Assembly: GCA_021736785.1 (NCBI GenBank)
Contig: JAIPFF010000011.1
Span: 46,514 to 110,513, forward strand
Direction: 5' to 3'
Length of the DNA stretch: 64,000 bases
From: Thiohalocapsa sp.
Lineage (GTDB): Bacteria; Pseudomonadota; Gammaproteobacteria; Chromatiales; Chromatiaceae
This document shows positions 35,717-45,097 of this stretch, one piece after another. Within the stretch, counting starts at the first letter, position 1; each line of letters opens with the position of its first letter. The notes below the pieces were generated by a model. That model was not told where the DNA came from. It did no database searches and saw nothing but the letters and a program-made list of their open reading frames with translations. The translations under genes were made by a program, and so were the position numbers.

Positions 35717-37083
35717 TGGCCAGACTCCGAGCCGGTGTCGTTGCCCGCGGCCGGCTCGCCGCGCGGATACAGGCCGAAGCTCAGCGCCGCCCCCGCCAGC
35801 AGCGCCCAATAGGCCCGGAAGTCCTGATTCAGGGCGCGAAAGTTGAACAGATTCCAGATGGCCACGAAGACCAGCGCCGACAATAAGAAGACGCCGATAT
35901 CGCGGGCGAGTCGGCCGCCGTGCACGGCGCGGTGCAGGATGCCGAGCAGCGACAGGAACACCCCCAGCAGCAACGCCAAACCGATCGCGCCCAGTTGCAC
36001 GAGTACCTCGAGGTAGGTGTTGTGCAGGTGCTGCAGCACGCCGAGTCCGGCATCGCGCAGGGCCGGATCGCCGCTGGCCTCGAGCAGCGCACCGCTGGCG
36101 CCGGGGCCCAGCCCGAGCCATGGGTGAGCCAGCCAATGGCCGAGCCCGAACAACTGCGCATGCCACCGAAGACTCAGGGACGAGGTCTGGCTGTAGTCGA
36201 GCTCGCCGCTTGCCAATGCGCGCACGATGCCGGCCTCTTCGACGAAGCGCCCGGCGATCTGCTCCGCATTCAAGAGCGCAAGCAGGACGAAGGCCGCGAG
36301 CCCGATGAGCAGCGCTCGCCGCGGGATTGCGGTCGACATTGCCGCGTGCGCTTCGCCGGCAGCCCCCGCGGCCGCCTCGAGCGGACCGCCAGGCCCGCGC
36401 CTATTCGCGATCAGCGCCACCAGCAGCGCGGCGCCGAGCCCAAGCCACGCACCGCGTGACTGGGCCAGCATGACGCCTTGAAAAACAACCAGCACCGCAA
36501 CGACCCAGAGCCCGGCCCGCCAAGTCGAGACACGTCCGTCGGCGGCGCTCCAGCAGCGCCGGCGCAGCAGCACCAGCCCGAGCAGTGCCGTGCCGGCGTA
36601 GAGTGCGAAGGCGATCGCGGTGAAACCGAAGCCGGGCCTCGACTCCAGCAACTCGGCGAAGCCCTGCGCCGCCAGCGCCCAGTCCATGCGCCAGAGCATG
36701 CCGAGCAGCAGCCCGGCCAGTGCCAGCCCCGACAGCAGCATCAGTCGCCGACTGTCGCCCCGCAAGGCATAGGCAGCCGGGACGAAGGCGGCGAGCTGTG
36801 CCCAGTCGAGCGCGCCTTGCCAGCGCGGCCCGGCGCCGAGCAGCGGCTCGCCGGCGTGCTGCGGCGCCGGCACCAGCAGCGGATGCAGCAGACAATAGAC
36901 GACAAAGGCGCCCGTCAGCAGCACGGCCGTGTTGAGCGGCAGCGGCCGGCTCACGGCGACGGCAAGCACGAAGCCGAGCCAAAGCAGCAGCAGGCCCGCG
37001 GAGACCCCGGCCGGCGCCAGAAACAACGACAACGCCAGCGTATACAACGAGGCGTCTTGAAGGTGTCGAGCTCGGGCGCTCAT
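35713..37083 (-). CDS. O-antigen ligase-like membrane protein (WaaL/Wzy_C)
   Basis: 456 residues from ATG 37083. About ten to twelve hydrophobic segments and a large loop with the Wzy_C/WaaL pattern ending LAHPWLGLGPGASGALL and LQHLHNTYLEVLVQLGAIGL. This protein would join O-antigen or other glycan from undecaprenyl diphosphate to the lipid A core in the periplasm. First gene of the five-gene minus-strand operon. Confidence 0.85.
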   Translation of the reverse strand: MSARARHLQDASLYTLALSLFLAPAGVSAGLLLLWLGFVLAVAVSRPLPLNTAVLLTGAFVVYCLLHPLLVPAPQHAGEPLLGAGPRWQGALDWAQLAAFVPAAYALRGDSRRLMLLSGLALAGLLLGMLWRMDWALAAQGFAELLESRPGFGFTAIAFALYAGTALLGLVLLRRRCWSAADGRVSTWRAGLWVVAVLVVFQGVMLAQSRGAWLGLGAALLVALIANRRGPGGPLEAAAGAAGEAHAAMSTAIPRRALLIGLAAFVLLALLNAEQIAGRFVEEAGIVRALASGELDYSQTSSLSLRWHAQLFGLGHWLAHPWLGLGPGASGALLEASGDPALRDAGLGVLQHLHNTYLEVLVQLGAIGLALLLGVFLSLLGILHRAVHGGRLARDIGVFLLSALVFVAIWNLFNFRALNQDFRAYWALLAGAALSFGLYPRGEPAAGNDTGSESGQ

Positions 37084-37326
37084 GGGCGCGCAACCGGGAC
37101 CGGCCCGCAATGGACGCTCGCCCGGTCGCCGCTGCCCGGCGGATGGGCGCAATAGGTAGAACGGCAAATCAATGACGGGACTCGATACTGATACCATGGC
37201 GGGCTTTTACGATGCCGCCGATGCTTCGATGGATTTCACAGCCGCGATGATAAGCTGCCTCGGTACGCTCGCGCGACCGTCCCTGCCCGACGCCTGCGCA
37301 CGAGATCGCCCGACAGGACTCGACAC

Positions 37327-38466
37327 TTGAACACGGCACGCGGGCGGCTCGCCATGCTCGGCTTCCGGCCCGGTCCCGGCGGCATCGGCCGGGTGATGTG
37401 CGATTTGATCGTCGGCCTCGCCCACCACGGCATCGGCGTCGACCTGCTGCTGCCAGCCGGCGATTATCCGGAGCTTCCTCGGCTCGCGGCGGCCTCCCCG
37501 CGGCGATTCGAGCTGGCGCAGGACGACACCGGGCTTGCGACGCGCCAACTCGCGGAGTATCTGAACGCCCGCCCCCCGGCCGCGATCCTCAGCAACAAGG
37601 ACAAGGCCAGCGGCCTGCTCGCGCGGGTGCGGAGCGAGAGCGGATCTCCGCGCACGGTACTGCGCGTCGGCAGCGATGTGCGCGAGAAGATCGCGCGACA
37701 GCGGTTCTGGCGCCGGCGTGGCTACAAGCTCGCACGGCGCACTGTCTATAGGAAGGCCGATGCGATCATCGGCAATTCCCAAGGCGTCGTCGATTCGCTG
37801 CACTGGCTGCTCGGCGAGGACAGCCCGCCACTGCATTGCGTCGCGAACCCGGTGGACTTGGAGCGCATCGGCCGCCTGGCGGCACACACCGAGGTGCACC
37901 CTTGGTGCCTGGAGCGGGATGTTCCGCTGATCATCAGTGTCGGACGGCTGGTCGCCGTGAAGGACTTCGCCATGCTGATCCGAGCCTTCGCACGGCTGCG
38001 CCTGCAACGCCCCGCGCGGTTGTTGATCCTGGGCGAGGGCCGCCAGCGCCGGCCCCTCGAACGCTTGATCGCGAGGCTCGGGCTCGCCGATTCCGCAGCG
38101 TTGCCGGGCTTCGCGGCGAATCCCTTCGCACATGTTGCACGCGCCGACCTGCTGGTGCTGTCCTCGCGCTACGAAGGGTCGCCGAATGCACTGATCGAAG
38201 CGCTGGCCTGCGGCACGCCTTGCGTGGCCACCGACTGCCGCAGCGGTCCGCGCGAAGTGCTCGACAACGGACGCTTCGGACCATTGGTTCCGGTCGGCGA
38301 CGTCGCGGCGATGGCCGAAGCCATGGCCCGCACGCTCGACTCCCCCCCGCAGCGGGCGATGCTGATGCAGGCCGCCCGCCGCTTCGACCGCGACGACAAT
38401 GCCGCCTGCTATGCCCGCGTGCTGGGGCTGCTGCCCGACGACGCTGCACCGGCGGGCATCCCGTGA
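37327..38466 (+). CDS. Glycosyltransferase family 4 (paralogue 2 of 3)
   Basis: 379 residues from TTG 37327; an ATG ten codons in (MLGFRPGPGGIGRVMCDLIVGL) is a good alternative. Shares with its neighbour AAILSNKDKASGLLARV and LVLSSRYEGSPNALIEALACGTPCVATDCRSGPREVL. GT-B fold. Overlaps the next gene by 4 bp (GTGA). Divergent from the ligase operon. Confidence 0.88.
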   Translation: MNTARGRLAMLGFRPGPGGIGRVMCDLIVGLAHHGIGVDLLLPAGDYPELPRLAAASPRRFELAQDDTGLATRQLAEYLNARPPAAILSNKDKASGLLARVRSESGSPRTVLRVGSDVREKIARQRFWRRRGYKLARRTVYRKADAIIGNSQGVVDSLHWLLGEDSPPLHCVANPVDLERIGRLAAHTEVHPWCLERDVPLIISVGRLVAVKDFAMLIRAFARLRLQRPARLLILGEGRQRRPLERLIARLGLADSAALPGFAANPFAHVARADLLVLSSRYEGSPNALIEALACGTPCVATDCRSGPREVLDNGRFGPLVPVGDVAAMAEAMARTLDSPPQRAMLMQAARRFDRDDNAACYARVLGLLPDDAAPAGIP

Positions 38467-39635
38467 GCGCGTCAGCCACAAGCAACCGCGTCGCGATCTT
38501 CGCCGCCACCTCCGGTCACAGCGGCGTCGATCGCGTCGTCGCAAACCTCGCCGCCCAGTTCGACGAATGGGCGATCCCGGTAGACCTGCTGCGCATCCGT
38601 GGCCACGGACCAGACGTGGCGCTCGAGGGGATGCGGCACGCCCGGCGCATCGACCTCGGCGCTGCCCATGTCAACACGGCGCTGCCGGCGCTGGTGCGCT
38701 ACCTGCGCCGCGAGCGCCCCGCCGCACTGCTCACCGACAAGGACCGCGTCAATCGCGTTGCGATCATCGCCCGGATGCTGGCCGGCGCGGGCGCCGCGGC
38801 GGACATGCCCGCGACTCGGCTGGCGGTGCGCCTCGGCACCACCGTCTCGGTCAACCTGGCAAGCCGCGGCGCGTTGGAGCGGCGGCTGCAGCAGGCCTCG
38901 ATCCGCCGTCTGTATCCCCTCGCGGACTGCATCGTGGTGCCGTCGCAGGGCGTCGCCGATGACTTGGTCAGTGCGCTCGGCGTCGAGCCCGCGCTGATCC
39001 GCGTTGCCTATAGCCCCATCGTCTCCGATCGGCTGCGGACCTTGTCGCTTGCGGCGGTGGATCATCCCTGGCTCGCGGACGGCGCGCCGCCCGTGATCCT
39101 CGGCGTCGGCGAGCTGGGCGCGCGCAAGGATTTCGCGACCCTGGTACGCGCCTTCGCACTGCTGCGCGCGCGGCGTCCCTGCCGGCTGCTGATCCTGGGC
39201 CGCGGCCGCCAGCGCGAGCGTCTGCTGGCGCTGGCGGCCGAATCGGGCGTGGCCGGCGACGTCGAGCTGGCGGGCTTTCACGACAATCCCTATGCCTTCA
39301 TGGCGCGTGCGGCACTGTTCGTGCTCAGCTCGCGCTGGGAGGGCTTCGGGATAGTGCTGGCGGAGGCGCTGGCCTGCGGCACCCCCGTGGTGAGCACGGA
39401 TTGCCCGAGCGGCCCGGCGGAGATCCTCGACGGCAGCCGGCATCAGCGCCTGGTGCCGGTCGGCGACAGCGATGCGCTGGCCGCGGCGATGGCCGATGCG
39501 TTGTCGGTGCGGCCGGACCGCGAGGCACTGCGCCGCGGTGCCGAGCGCTTCTCAACCGAGGCCAGCGCGCGCGCCTATCTGGCGGCGCTGGGTCTATCCG
39601 AGGCCGTTCCTCGGCCCGTCAGCGCTCCCGGCTAA
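38463..39635 (+). CDS. Glycosyltransferase family 4 (paralogue 3 of 3)
   Basis: 390 residues from GTG 38463, which overlaps the previous stop. Begins NRVAIFAATSGHSGVDRVVANLAAQF; contains ALLTDKDRVNRVAIIARML and SSRWEGFGIVLAEALACGTPVVSTDCPSGPAEIL, very like paralogues 1 and 2. Its 3' end overlaps that of the convergent SGNH gene by 17 bp. Confidence 0.88.
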   Translation: MSASATSNRVAIFAATSGHSGVDRVVANLAAQFDEWAIPVDLLRIRGHGPDVALEGMRHARRIDLGAAHVNTALPALVRYLRRERPAALLTDKDRVNRVAIIARMLAGAGAAADMPATRLAVRLGTTVSVNLASRGALERRLQQASIRRLYPLADCIVVPSQGVADDLVSALGVEPALIRVAYSPIVSDRLRTLSLAAVDHPWLADGAPPVILGVGELGARKDFATLVRAFALLRARRPCRLLILGRGRQRERLLALAAESGVAGDVELAGFHDNPYAFMARAALFVLSSRWEGFGIVLAEALACGTPVVSTDCPSGPAEILDGSRHQRLVPVGDSDALAAAMADALSVRPDREALRRGAERFSTEASARAYLAALGLSEAVPRPVSAPG

Positions 39636-40686
39636 TGGCCGTTAACCGGCCATCGGCGGCACACTGCGCCACCGCATCGCACAGGACAAGATGCCCTTTC
39701 GGGCTGAAGTGAATGCTGTCGCGCTGCAGAAACAGCGTATCGAGGTCGTCGCGGCCGGCGAAGGCGTCGTAGGGATCGCAGTAGTCGAGCCCGCGGCGCT
39801 CGAGCAAGTCGCGCAGCAGCAGACGCGGCGCGCCGAATTCCGCCGGATTGCGCAGCGCGTTCAGCTCCGGGAACAGGATGAAGGCGCGCGGCAGCGACGC
39901 GGCGTCCAGGGTTGCAGTCAGTTCGTCGAGCCGGGATTCGAAGCGGGCGCGGTTGTCGTCCTGCCGCCAGCCGGCGACGACGGTGCGCATCCACTTCGTA
40001 TGGTAGTCCTCGCGCTCGTCGGCGTTCATCAGCGCATAGTCCAGGCGGGTGTCGATCTCGTCGATGAAGCGGGCCGCGTAGGTGCGCCCGATACGCTCCT
40101 GGATGCGGGCGATCCAGGTGGGCTTGTGTAGAGACTCCGCGTGTCGCTGCATGCGCTCTGCCGGGCCGACGCTGTCCATGGGCTCGAAATCGTTGAGCGT
40201 GATGCCCAACAGCACCGCGTCCGGATCGGTGCCGAGGAAATCCAGACCTGCCAGGGTCGCGTAGTGGCCCGCCGTATAGGCGTTGACGCCGAGATTCAGC
40301 ACCCGGGTGCCGCCGCCGGCATCGACGGCGTCTCCCAGGCACTCGGTGAAACGATCGTCGGCGTCGACGCCGGCGCCGAAGACCACGGAATCGCCGAGCA
40401 CGGCAATACGCCGCGCCTCGCCCGGCGCCGGCGCGAAGTCGGCGTCACGAAAGCCGAGCGCGTTGGTCGCGATGACGACGTCGTGATAGGCCGTGCCCTT
40501 GAAATGGCCGGAGAAGTGGGGCTGATAGTGATAGCCGAGCTCGGCGTGGGGGACAGTGAGCCCGGCGGGATAGCCGTAACCGCTGACGGGCTTGCTGACC
40601 TCCAGCTTGTAGAAAATGTAGCCGGCCGCCTGCAGCAACAGGAAGACGAAAACCAGCCACACCGAGACAAACAGCACCCGTCGCAT
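39619..40686 (-). CDS. SGNH/GDSL-type hydrolase, membrane-anchored
   Basis: 355 residues from ATG 40686 (or six codons earlier). N-terminal membrane anchor (VLFVSVWLVFVFLLLQAAGYIFY), then the block-I motif IAVLGDSVVFGAGV, block III-like GITLNDFEP and terminal DSIHFSPKGH with the catalytic Asp/His. Family members remove or transfer acyl groups on glycans in the periplasm, so O-acetyl editing of LPS or capsule is plausible but inferred. Confidence 0.82.
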   Translation of the reverse strand: MRRVLFVSVWLVFVFLLLQAAGYIFYKLEVSKPVSGYGYPAGLTVPHAELGYHYQPHFSGHFKGTAYHDVVIATNALGFRDADFAPAPGEARRIAVLGDSVVFGAGVDADDRFTECLGDAVDAGGGTRVLNLGVNAYTAGHYATLAGLDFLGTDPDAVLLGITLNDFEPMDSVGPAERMQRHAESLHKPTWIARIQERIGRTYAARFIDEIDTRLDYALMNADEREDYHTKWMRTVVAGWRQDDNRARFESRLDELTATLDAASLPRAFILFPELNALRNPAEFGAPRLLLRDLLERRGLDYCDPYDAFAGRDDLDTLFLQRDSIHFSPKGHLVLCDAVAQCAADGRLTAISRER

Positions 40687-40922
40687 TTCCGTTACTCTCC
40701 GCATCTGGGCAGGACGACGCCGGCTTCCGGCGCCGGCATCGGACCGCTACGGGAGCAAGACGGCGCGTGCATCGGGCGGCGCGGCGAAACAAGTACCGAG
40801 CCAAGTACAGGCCGGGGCCGGCGCGCCCGAACTTCGCTATAATCGCCGGGTTTTACGGTCTCGGTCGCCCGGACTGCTTGGCCCCGCCCGAGCCACCGCC
40901 CAAACCACCACGTCACGCACCT

Positions 40923-42764
40923 ATGGCCGTCAACATCCTCGGCATCTCCGCATTTTATCACGACAGTGCCGCGGCCCTGGTGCGTGACGGGGAGATTCTG
41001 GCCGCCGCTCAGCAGGAACGCTTCTCGCGCAAGAAGCACGATGCGGCCTTCCCCGCCGATGCGCTGCGCTATTGTCTCGAGGCCGGCGGGCTCGCGCTGT
41101 CGGACGTCGACTATGTCGTTTTTTACGACAAGCCGCTGATCAAGTTCGAGCGTCTGCTCGAGACCTACCTGTCCTACGCCCCGCGGGGCCTGCGCTCGTT
41201 TCTGACGGCGATGCCGATCTGGCTGAAGGAGAAGCTGTTCCTGAAGGAACTGCTGAAGAAGGAGCTCGGCGCCCTGGGCGATCTGCCGCGCGAGGATCTG
41301 CCGCCGCTGCTGTTTACGCAGCACCACCAGGCCCATGCAGCGTCGGCGTTTTTTCCGAGCCCGTTCGAGCGCGCCGCCGTCCTGTGCATGGACGGTGTCG
41401 GCGAGTGGGCGACGACCTCCCTTTGGCTCGGCGACGGCAACCGGCTGGAACCGAAGTGGGAGATCCAGTTTCCGCACTCCCTCGGCTTGCTCTATTCGGC
41501 GTTCACCTACTTCGCGGGCTTCAAGGTCAATTCCGGCGAGTACAAGCTGATGGGCCTCGCACCCTACGGCGAGCCGAAGTACAAGGACTTGATCCTCGGG
41601 CACCTGCTGGCGCTGAAGGACGACGGCACCTTCCGCATGGACATGCGCTATTTCAACTACGCCAACGGCCTGACGATGACCTCCAAGGCCTTCGACAAGC
41701 TCTTCGGCGGCCCGCCGCGCAAGCCCGAATCGCCGGTGACGCAGCGCGAGATGGACCTGGCCAGCTCCATTCAGGCGGTCACCGAAGAGGTCGTGCTGCG
41801 GCTTGGGCGCACGGTGCAGCGCGAGCTCGGCGTCGAGCGGGTGTGCCTGGCCGGCGGCGTCGCGCTGAATTGCGTCGCCAACGGCCGGCTGCTGCGCGAG
41901 GGGCCGTTCTCCGACATCTGGATTCAGCCCGCGGCGGGCGACGCCGGCGGCGCGCTCGGGGCGGCGCTGTCGGTCTGGCACGAGTACCTGGACAAGCCGC
42001 GCGATGCCGGCGCCGACCGGATGCACGGCAGCTATCTCGGCCCGTCGTTCGCGAACGACGACATCGAGGCCTATCTGCGCGGCGACGGCATTCCCTATCG
42101 ACGACTCGACGACGACGCGCTGATGGCAGAGCTGGCCGAGCTACTCGATGCCGAGCATGTCATCGGCTGGTTCCAGGGCCGCATGGAATTCGGCCCGCGC
42201 GCCCTCGGCGGGCGCTCGATCATCGGCGACCCGCGCAGCGTCAAGATGCAGTCGGTGATGAACCTCAAGATCAAGTACCGGGAGTCGTTTCGGCCCTTCG
42301 CGCCGGCCGTGCTGGCGGAGCGCGTCGCCGACTGGTTCGAGCACGAGACGGCAAGCCCTTACATGCTGATGGTCGCGCCGGTGGCCGCGACGCGGCGCAT
42401 CCCGATGAGCGAGGATCAGCAGCGCCTGTTCGGCATCGACAAGCTGAACGTACCCCGCTCCGAGGTGCCCGCCATCACCCATGTCGATTACTCGGCCCGA
42501 CTGCAGACGGTGCATCGGGAGACCAATCCCCGCTTTCACCGGCTGATCGCGGCCTTCGCCGAGCGCACCGGCTGCCCGCTGCTGGTGAATACCTCGTTCA
42601 ATGTCCGAGGCGAGCCCATCGTGCAGTCGCCGCAGGATGCCTACCGCTGCTTCATGCGCACCGAGATGGACTATCTCGTGCTCGAGAACTGCCTGCTGTC
42701 GAAGGCCGAGCAGCCCGAGCGGCCCCGCGATGCGTCGTGGCAGCAGGAATTCGAGCTGGATTGA
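40923..42764 (+). CDS. Carbamoyltransferase (NodU/CmcH family)
   Basis: 613 residues from ATG 40923. N-terminal Kae1-like part with GISAFYHDSAAALVRDGEI, HHQAHAASAFFPSPF (metal-binding histidines) and LCMDGVGEWATTSLW. The C-terminal carbamoyl-phosphate domain has GPRALGGRSIIGDPR, NTSFNVRGEPIVQSP. It transfers a carbamoyl group from carbamoyl phosphate to a hydroxyl, often on a sugar. The next two genes complete a known cassette (SxtJ, DUF5989). Within the LPS region it probably decorates the surface glycan. Confidence 0.92.
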   Translation: MAVNILGISAFYHDSAAALVRDGEILAAAQQERFSRKKHDAAFPADALRYCLEAGGLALSDVDYVVFYDKPLIKFERLLETYLSYAPRGLRSFLTAMPIWLKEKLFLKELLKKELGALGDLPREDLPPLLFTQHHQAHAASAFFPSPFERAAVLCMDGVGEWATTSLWLGDGNRLEPKWEIQFPHSLGLLYSAFTYFAGFKVNSGEYKLMGLAPYGEPKYKDLILGHLLALKDDGTFRMDMRYFNYANGLTMTSKAFDKLFGGPPRKPESPVTQREMDLASSIQAVTEEVVLRLGRTVQRELGVERVCLAGGVALNCVANGRLLREGPFSDIWIQPAAGDAGGALGAALSVWHEYLDKPRDAGADRMHGSYLGPSFANDDIEAYLRGDGIPYRRLDDDALMAELAELLDAEHVIGWFQGRMEFGPRALGGRSIIGDPRSVKMQSVMNLKIKYRESFRPFAPAVLAERVADWFEHETASPYMLMVAPVAATRRIPMSEDQQRLFGIDKLNVPRSEVPAITHVDYSARLQTVHRETNPRFHRLIAAFAERTGCPLLVNTSFNVRGEPIVQSPQDAYRCFMRTEMDYLVLENCLLSKAEQPERPRDASWQQEFELD

Positions 42765-42787
42765 TCGCCCGTGAGGATCGAGCACAC

Positions 42788-43198
42788 ATGAGTAGCCATC
42801 CGATTCCCGAGCTCGACGCCCGCGGCCTGCGGCAGTTCGCACTGACCACCGGCGCGATCGTCGCCGTGCTGTTCGGCCTGCTGCTGCCTTGGCTGCTGGA
42901 GCTCGGCTTCCCGATCTGGCCCTGGGTGCTGGCCGCCGTGCTGGCGCTCTGGGGCTTGGCCGCGCCGCGCTCGCTGCGCCCGGTCTACCGCGGCTGGATG
43001 CATTTCGGGCTCCTGATCAGCAAGGTTACGACTCCCCTGATTCTGGGCCTGGTGTTTTTCGTGATGTTCCTGCCGGCGGGACTGATCATGCGGCTGTCGG
43101 GGCACGACCCGATGAAGCGGCGCATCCCCGCCAACGCCGATAGCTTCCGAGAGCCGAGCCGCACGGCGCGGCCCGAATCGATGGAGAGACCTTACTGA
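42788..43198 (+). CDS. SxtJ-family membrane protein
   Basis: 136 residues from ATG 42788. Three hydrophobic segments (FALTTGAIVAVLFGLLLPWLL; IWPWVLAAVLALWGLAAP; LILGLVFFVMFLPAGLIMRL) and the conserved YRGWMHFGLLISKVTTPLILGLVFF. SxtJ proteins accompany carbamoyltransferases; their role is not established. Ends in TGATG, overlapping the next start. Confidence 0.85.
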   Translation: MSSHPIPELDARGLRQFALTTGAIVAVLFGLLLPWLLELGFPIWPWVLAAVLALWGLAAPRSLRPVYRGWMHFGLLISKVTTPLILGLVFFVMFLPAGLIMRLSGHDPMKRRIPANADSFREPSRTARPESMERPY

Positions 43199-43350
43199 TG
43201 TTGGACCTGATCAAGGATCTCTGGGGCTTCATGCGCGAGCGCAAGAAGTTCTGGCTCGCGCCGATTATCGTCGTGATGCTGCTGCTCGGCGCGCTGATCG
43301 TGCTGGCGCAGGGCTCGGCGGTGGCGCCGTTTATCTACACCCTGTTTTGA
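43198..43350 (+). CDS. DUF5989-family small membrane protein
   Basis: 50 residues. Begins LDLIKDLWGFMRERKKFWLAP and has one hydrophobic helix (IIVVMLLLGALIVLAQGSAVAP), then PFIYTLF. Too short to be noticed by length-based gene finding, but its one-base overlap with the SxtJ gene and its match to the DUF5989 pattern make it a real gene. Probably a partner of SxtJ in the membrane. Confidence 0.85.
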   Translation: MLDLIKDLWGFMRERKKFWLAPIIVVMLLLGALIVLAQGSAVAPFIYTLF

Positions 43351-43474
43351 GCGATTCTGCCGCGGGCCCCGGGCGGGCGCATGCGTTGGCGATGAGCAAT
43401 CCGTCCCGGCCATACCTGCCGCGCGCGGGCTCGCGCCGCATGCGCGCCTTCGCCAATCGCCCCGTCACCGGTTG

Positions 43475-44170
43475 ATGGGGATGGCGAAGCACGCCGGACG
43501 TCGTGCCGGGCAAAATTTACATTTGCTCGGCATCCCCGTCATCGCATTGATCCTTTTCTTTGCGTTCGCGGACCTGATGCTCGCGTTCCCGCGCATCGAC
43601 CTCGTGGTTTCGGGCCTCTTCTACTCCGCGGAGGAGGGCTTCGCGGCACAGGGCACCCATTGGGAGCAGTTCGCCTATCGCTCGGTGCCGGTGCTGATGG
43701 TCGGGGTGAATCTGGGCCTGGTCGGGCTGTGGCTCTACAACCGGATCAACCGCCGGCAACTGCTCGGCTTCGACGGCCGTAAGCTCGCCTTTCTGCTGTG
43801 CCTGCTGGCACTGGTGCCCGGGCTCCTCGTCAATCAGGTCTTCAAAGAGCACTGGGGCCGGGCGCGCCCGGTCAAGCTGGAGCAGTTCGGCGGCAACGAT
43901 CGGTTCACGCCGGCCTTCGTTCGATCGGATCAGGGCGGCGGCTCGTTCAGCTCCGGTCATGCCGCTGCCGCGGCCTATCTGGTAGGCGTCGCCGCCGTCC
44001 TTTTCGGACCGCGCTCGCGCTGGGCAGTGGCCGCGGCGCTGTTTACGGCGCTGGTGGCCGTGGCACGCGTTGCCGCCGGCGGGCATTTCCTCAGCGATGT
44101 CCTGGCGTCGGCGTTCTTCGTTCTGTTCGGCTATTACTTTCTTTTCCGCCTGTTCTTCGGCCGCCGATAG
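43475..44170 (+). CDS. PAP2-family lipid phosphatase
   Basis: 231 residues; starts at 43475 or 43481 are both possible. Five or six hydrophobic segments and the three PAP2 motifs: KEHWGRARP, SFSSGHAAAAAY and RVAAGGHFLSDVLAS. It removes phosphate from a lipid such as undecaprenyl diphosphate, phosphatidylglycerophosphate or lipid A at the periplasmic face. Position in the glycan region suggests recycling of the lipid carrier or lipid A trimming. Confidence 0.88.
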   Translation: MGMAKHAGRRAGQNLHLLGIPVIALILFFAFADLMLAFPRIDLVVSGLFYSAEEGFAAQGTHWEQFAYRSVPVLMVGVNLGLVGLWLYNRINRRQLLGFDGRKLAFLLCLLALVPGLLVNQVFKEHWGRARPVKLEQFGGNDRFTPAFVRSDQGGGSFSSGHAAAAAYLVGVAAVLFGPRSRWAVAAALFTALVAVARVAAGGHFLSDVLASAFFVLFGYYFLFRLFFGRR

Positions 44171-44301
44171 CGATCGTACGCGGCGCTTACGGTCGCTTTA
44201 TGCGATCATTGCGCGCTTCGATCCGGCGCGGAAGCCCCCGCCGCTGCAGCCGGCGGACTATCCAGACGTTGCCTTTCCGGCCCGCCGCGGCGGCAGCGAA
44301 T

Positions 44302-45051
44302 ATGCATGATCCCCCAATGCATCCGGGGGCACACGGAGCGCACCCATTGAACGCTGGATTCCTCGCCCGATCGGCAACCATGCTGCTCGTGCTGGTCATC
44401 GCGGGCTGCGAGACAACACCGACGATCTCCGAGGTCACGGATGTAGAGGAGTTGCTGCGCCTCGCCGAAGCCGGCGCGTGGAGCACCGTCGCGTCCGCGC
44501 ATATCCAATGCGACGATCGCACCGAGCGATGTGCCAAGGCCCATGCGACCAAGGGCGATGCCTGCCTTCGCCTGGCGATCCAGCAGCCGCTCGCGCAGAC
44601 GAGCCAAAACACCAGCGTTCGAAGGCTGCTCGATTGCGCCGAAGACAGCTACCTGAAGGCGCTCCAGATCCAGCCCGACCCCAACGTTTCGAGCCGCGTG
44701 TCCTACCATGGCGGCCTGTTGCTGACGCTGAGCGAGCGCCGCAACCGACTCACCGACCTGACCCGGGCCGAGGCGCTGCGGCGCGAGAACGAAAAACTGC
44801 TGACCGCCGCGCAGACCGCCCGCCGCGAGACGCCGGACAGCGCGCTCGGCTTTCTATACGGCGCCTCCGCGCACGTCTTCCGCGCCGCCTCGAAGCCGCG
44901 CGGTGAACTGCGTTGCCCGGACCTGCGGCGGGCCGACGACCTGCTGGAGCGCTCGCCGCCGCCGCCGCGGGAGCTCAGCAGCGAAGAGGAGCGCATCCGA
45001 TCGCTGACGAAGGTGCAACTGCGCTCCAACGGCTGCAACGCCCGCCGCTGA
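44302..45051 (+). CDS. Predicted lipoprotein, unknown function
   Basis: 249 residues from ATG 44302; a TTG at 44347 with GGAG 8 bases upstream would give a neater lipoprotein signal (NAGFLARSATMLLVLVIAGC). The mature part is helical with four or more cysteines (CDDRTERCAKAHATKGDACLRL, LLDCAEDSYLKALQI, GELRCPDLRRADDLL). It looks TPR-like in spacing, but I cannot name it. Confidence 0.65.
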   Translation: MHDPPMHPGAHGAHPLNAGFLARSATMLLVLVIAGCETTPTISEVTDVEELLRLAEAGAWSTVASAHIQCDDRTERCAKAHATKGDACLRLAIQQPLAQTSQNTSVRRLLDCAEDSYLKALQIQPDPNVSSRVSYHGGLLLTLSERRNRLTDLTRAEALRRENEKLLTAAQTARRETPDSALGFLYGASAHVFRAASKPRGELRCPDLRRADDLLERSPPPPRELSSEEERIRSLTKVQLRSNGCNARR

Positions 45052-45097
45052 CACCATCGGGTCCGGTCACGCCGGGCCGCCTCGGGAGCCCATCGAC

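Noticed and set aside
41072..42787. Long frame inside the carbamoyltransferase gene joined to SxtJ
   Set aside because: Only the portion from 42788 resembles SxtJ; the earlier part is a shifted reading of the carbamoyltransferase.
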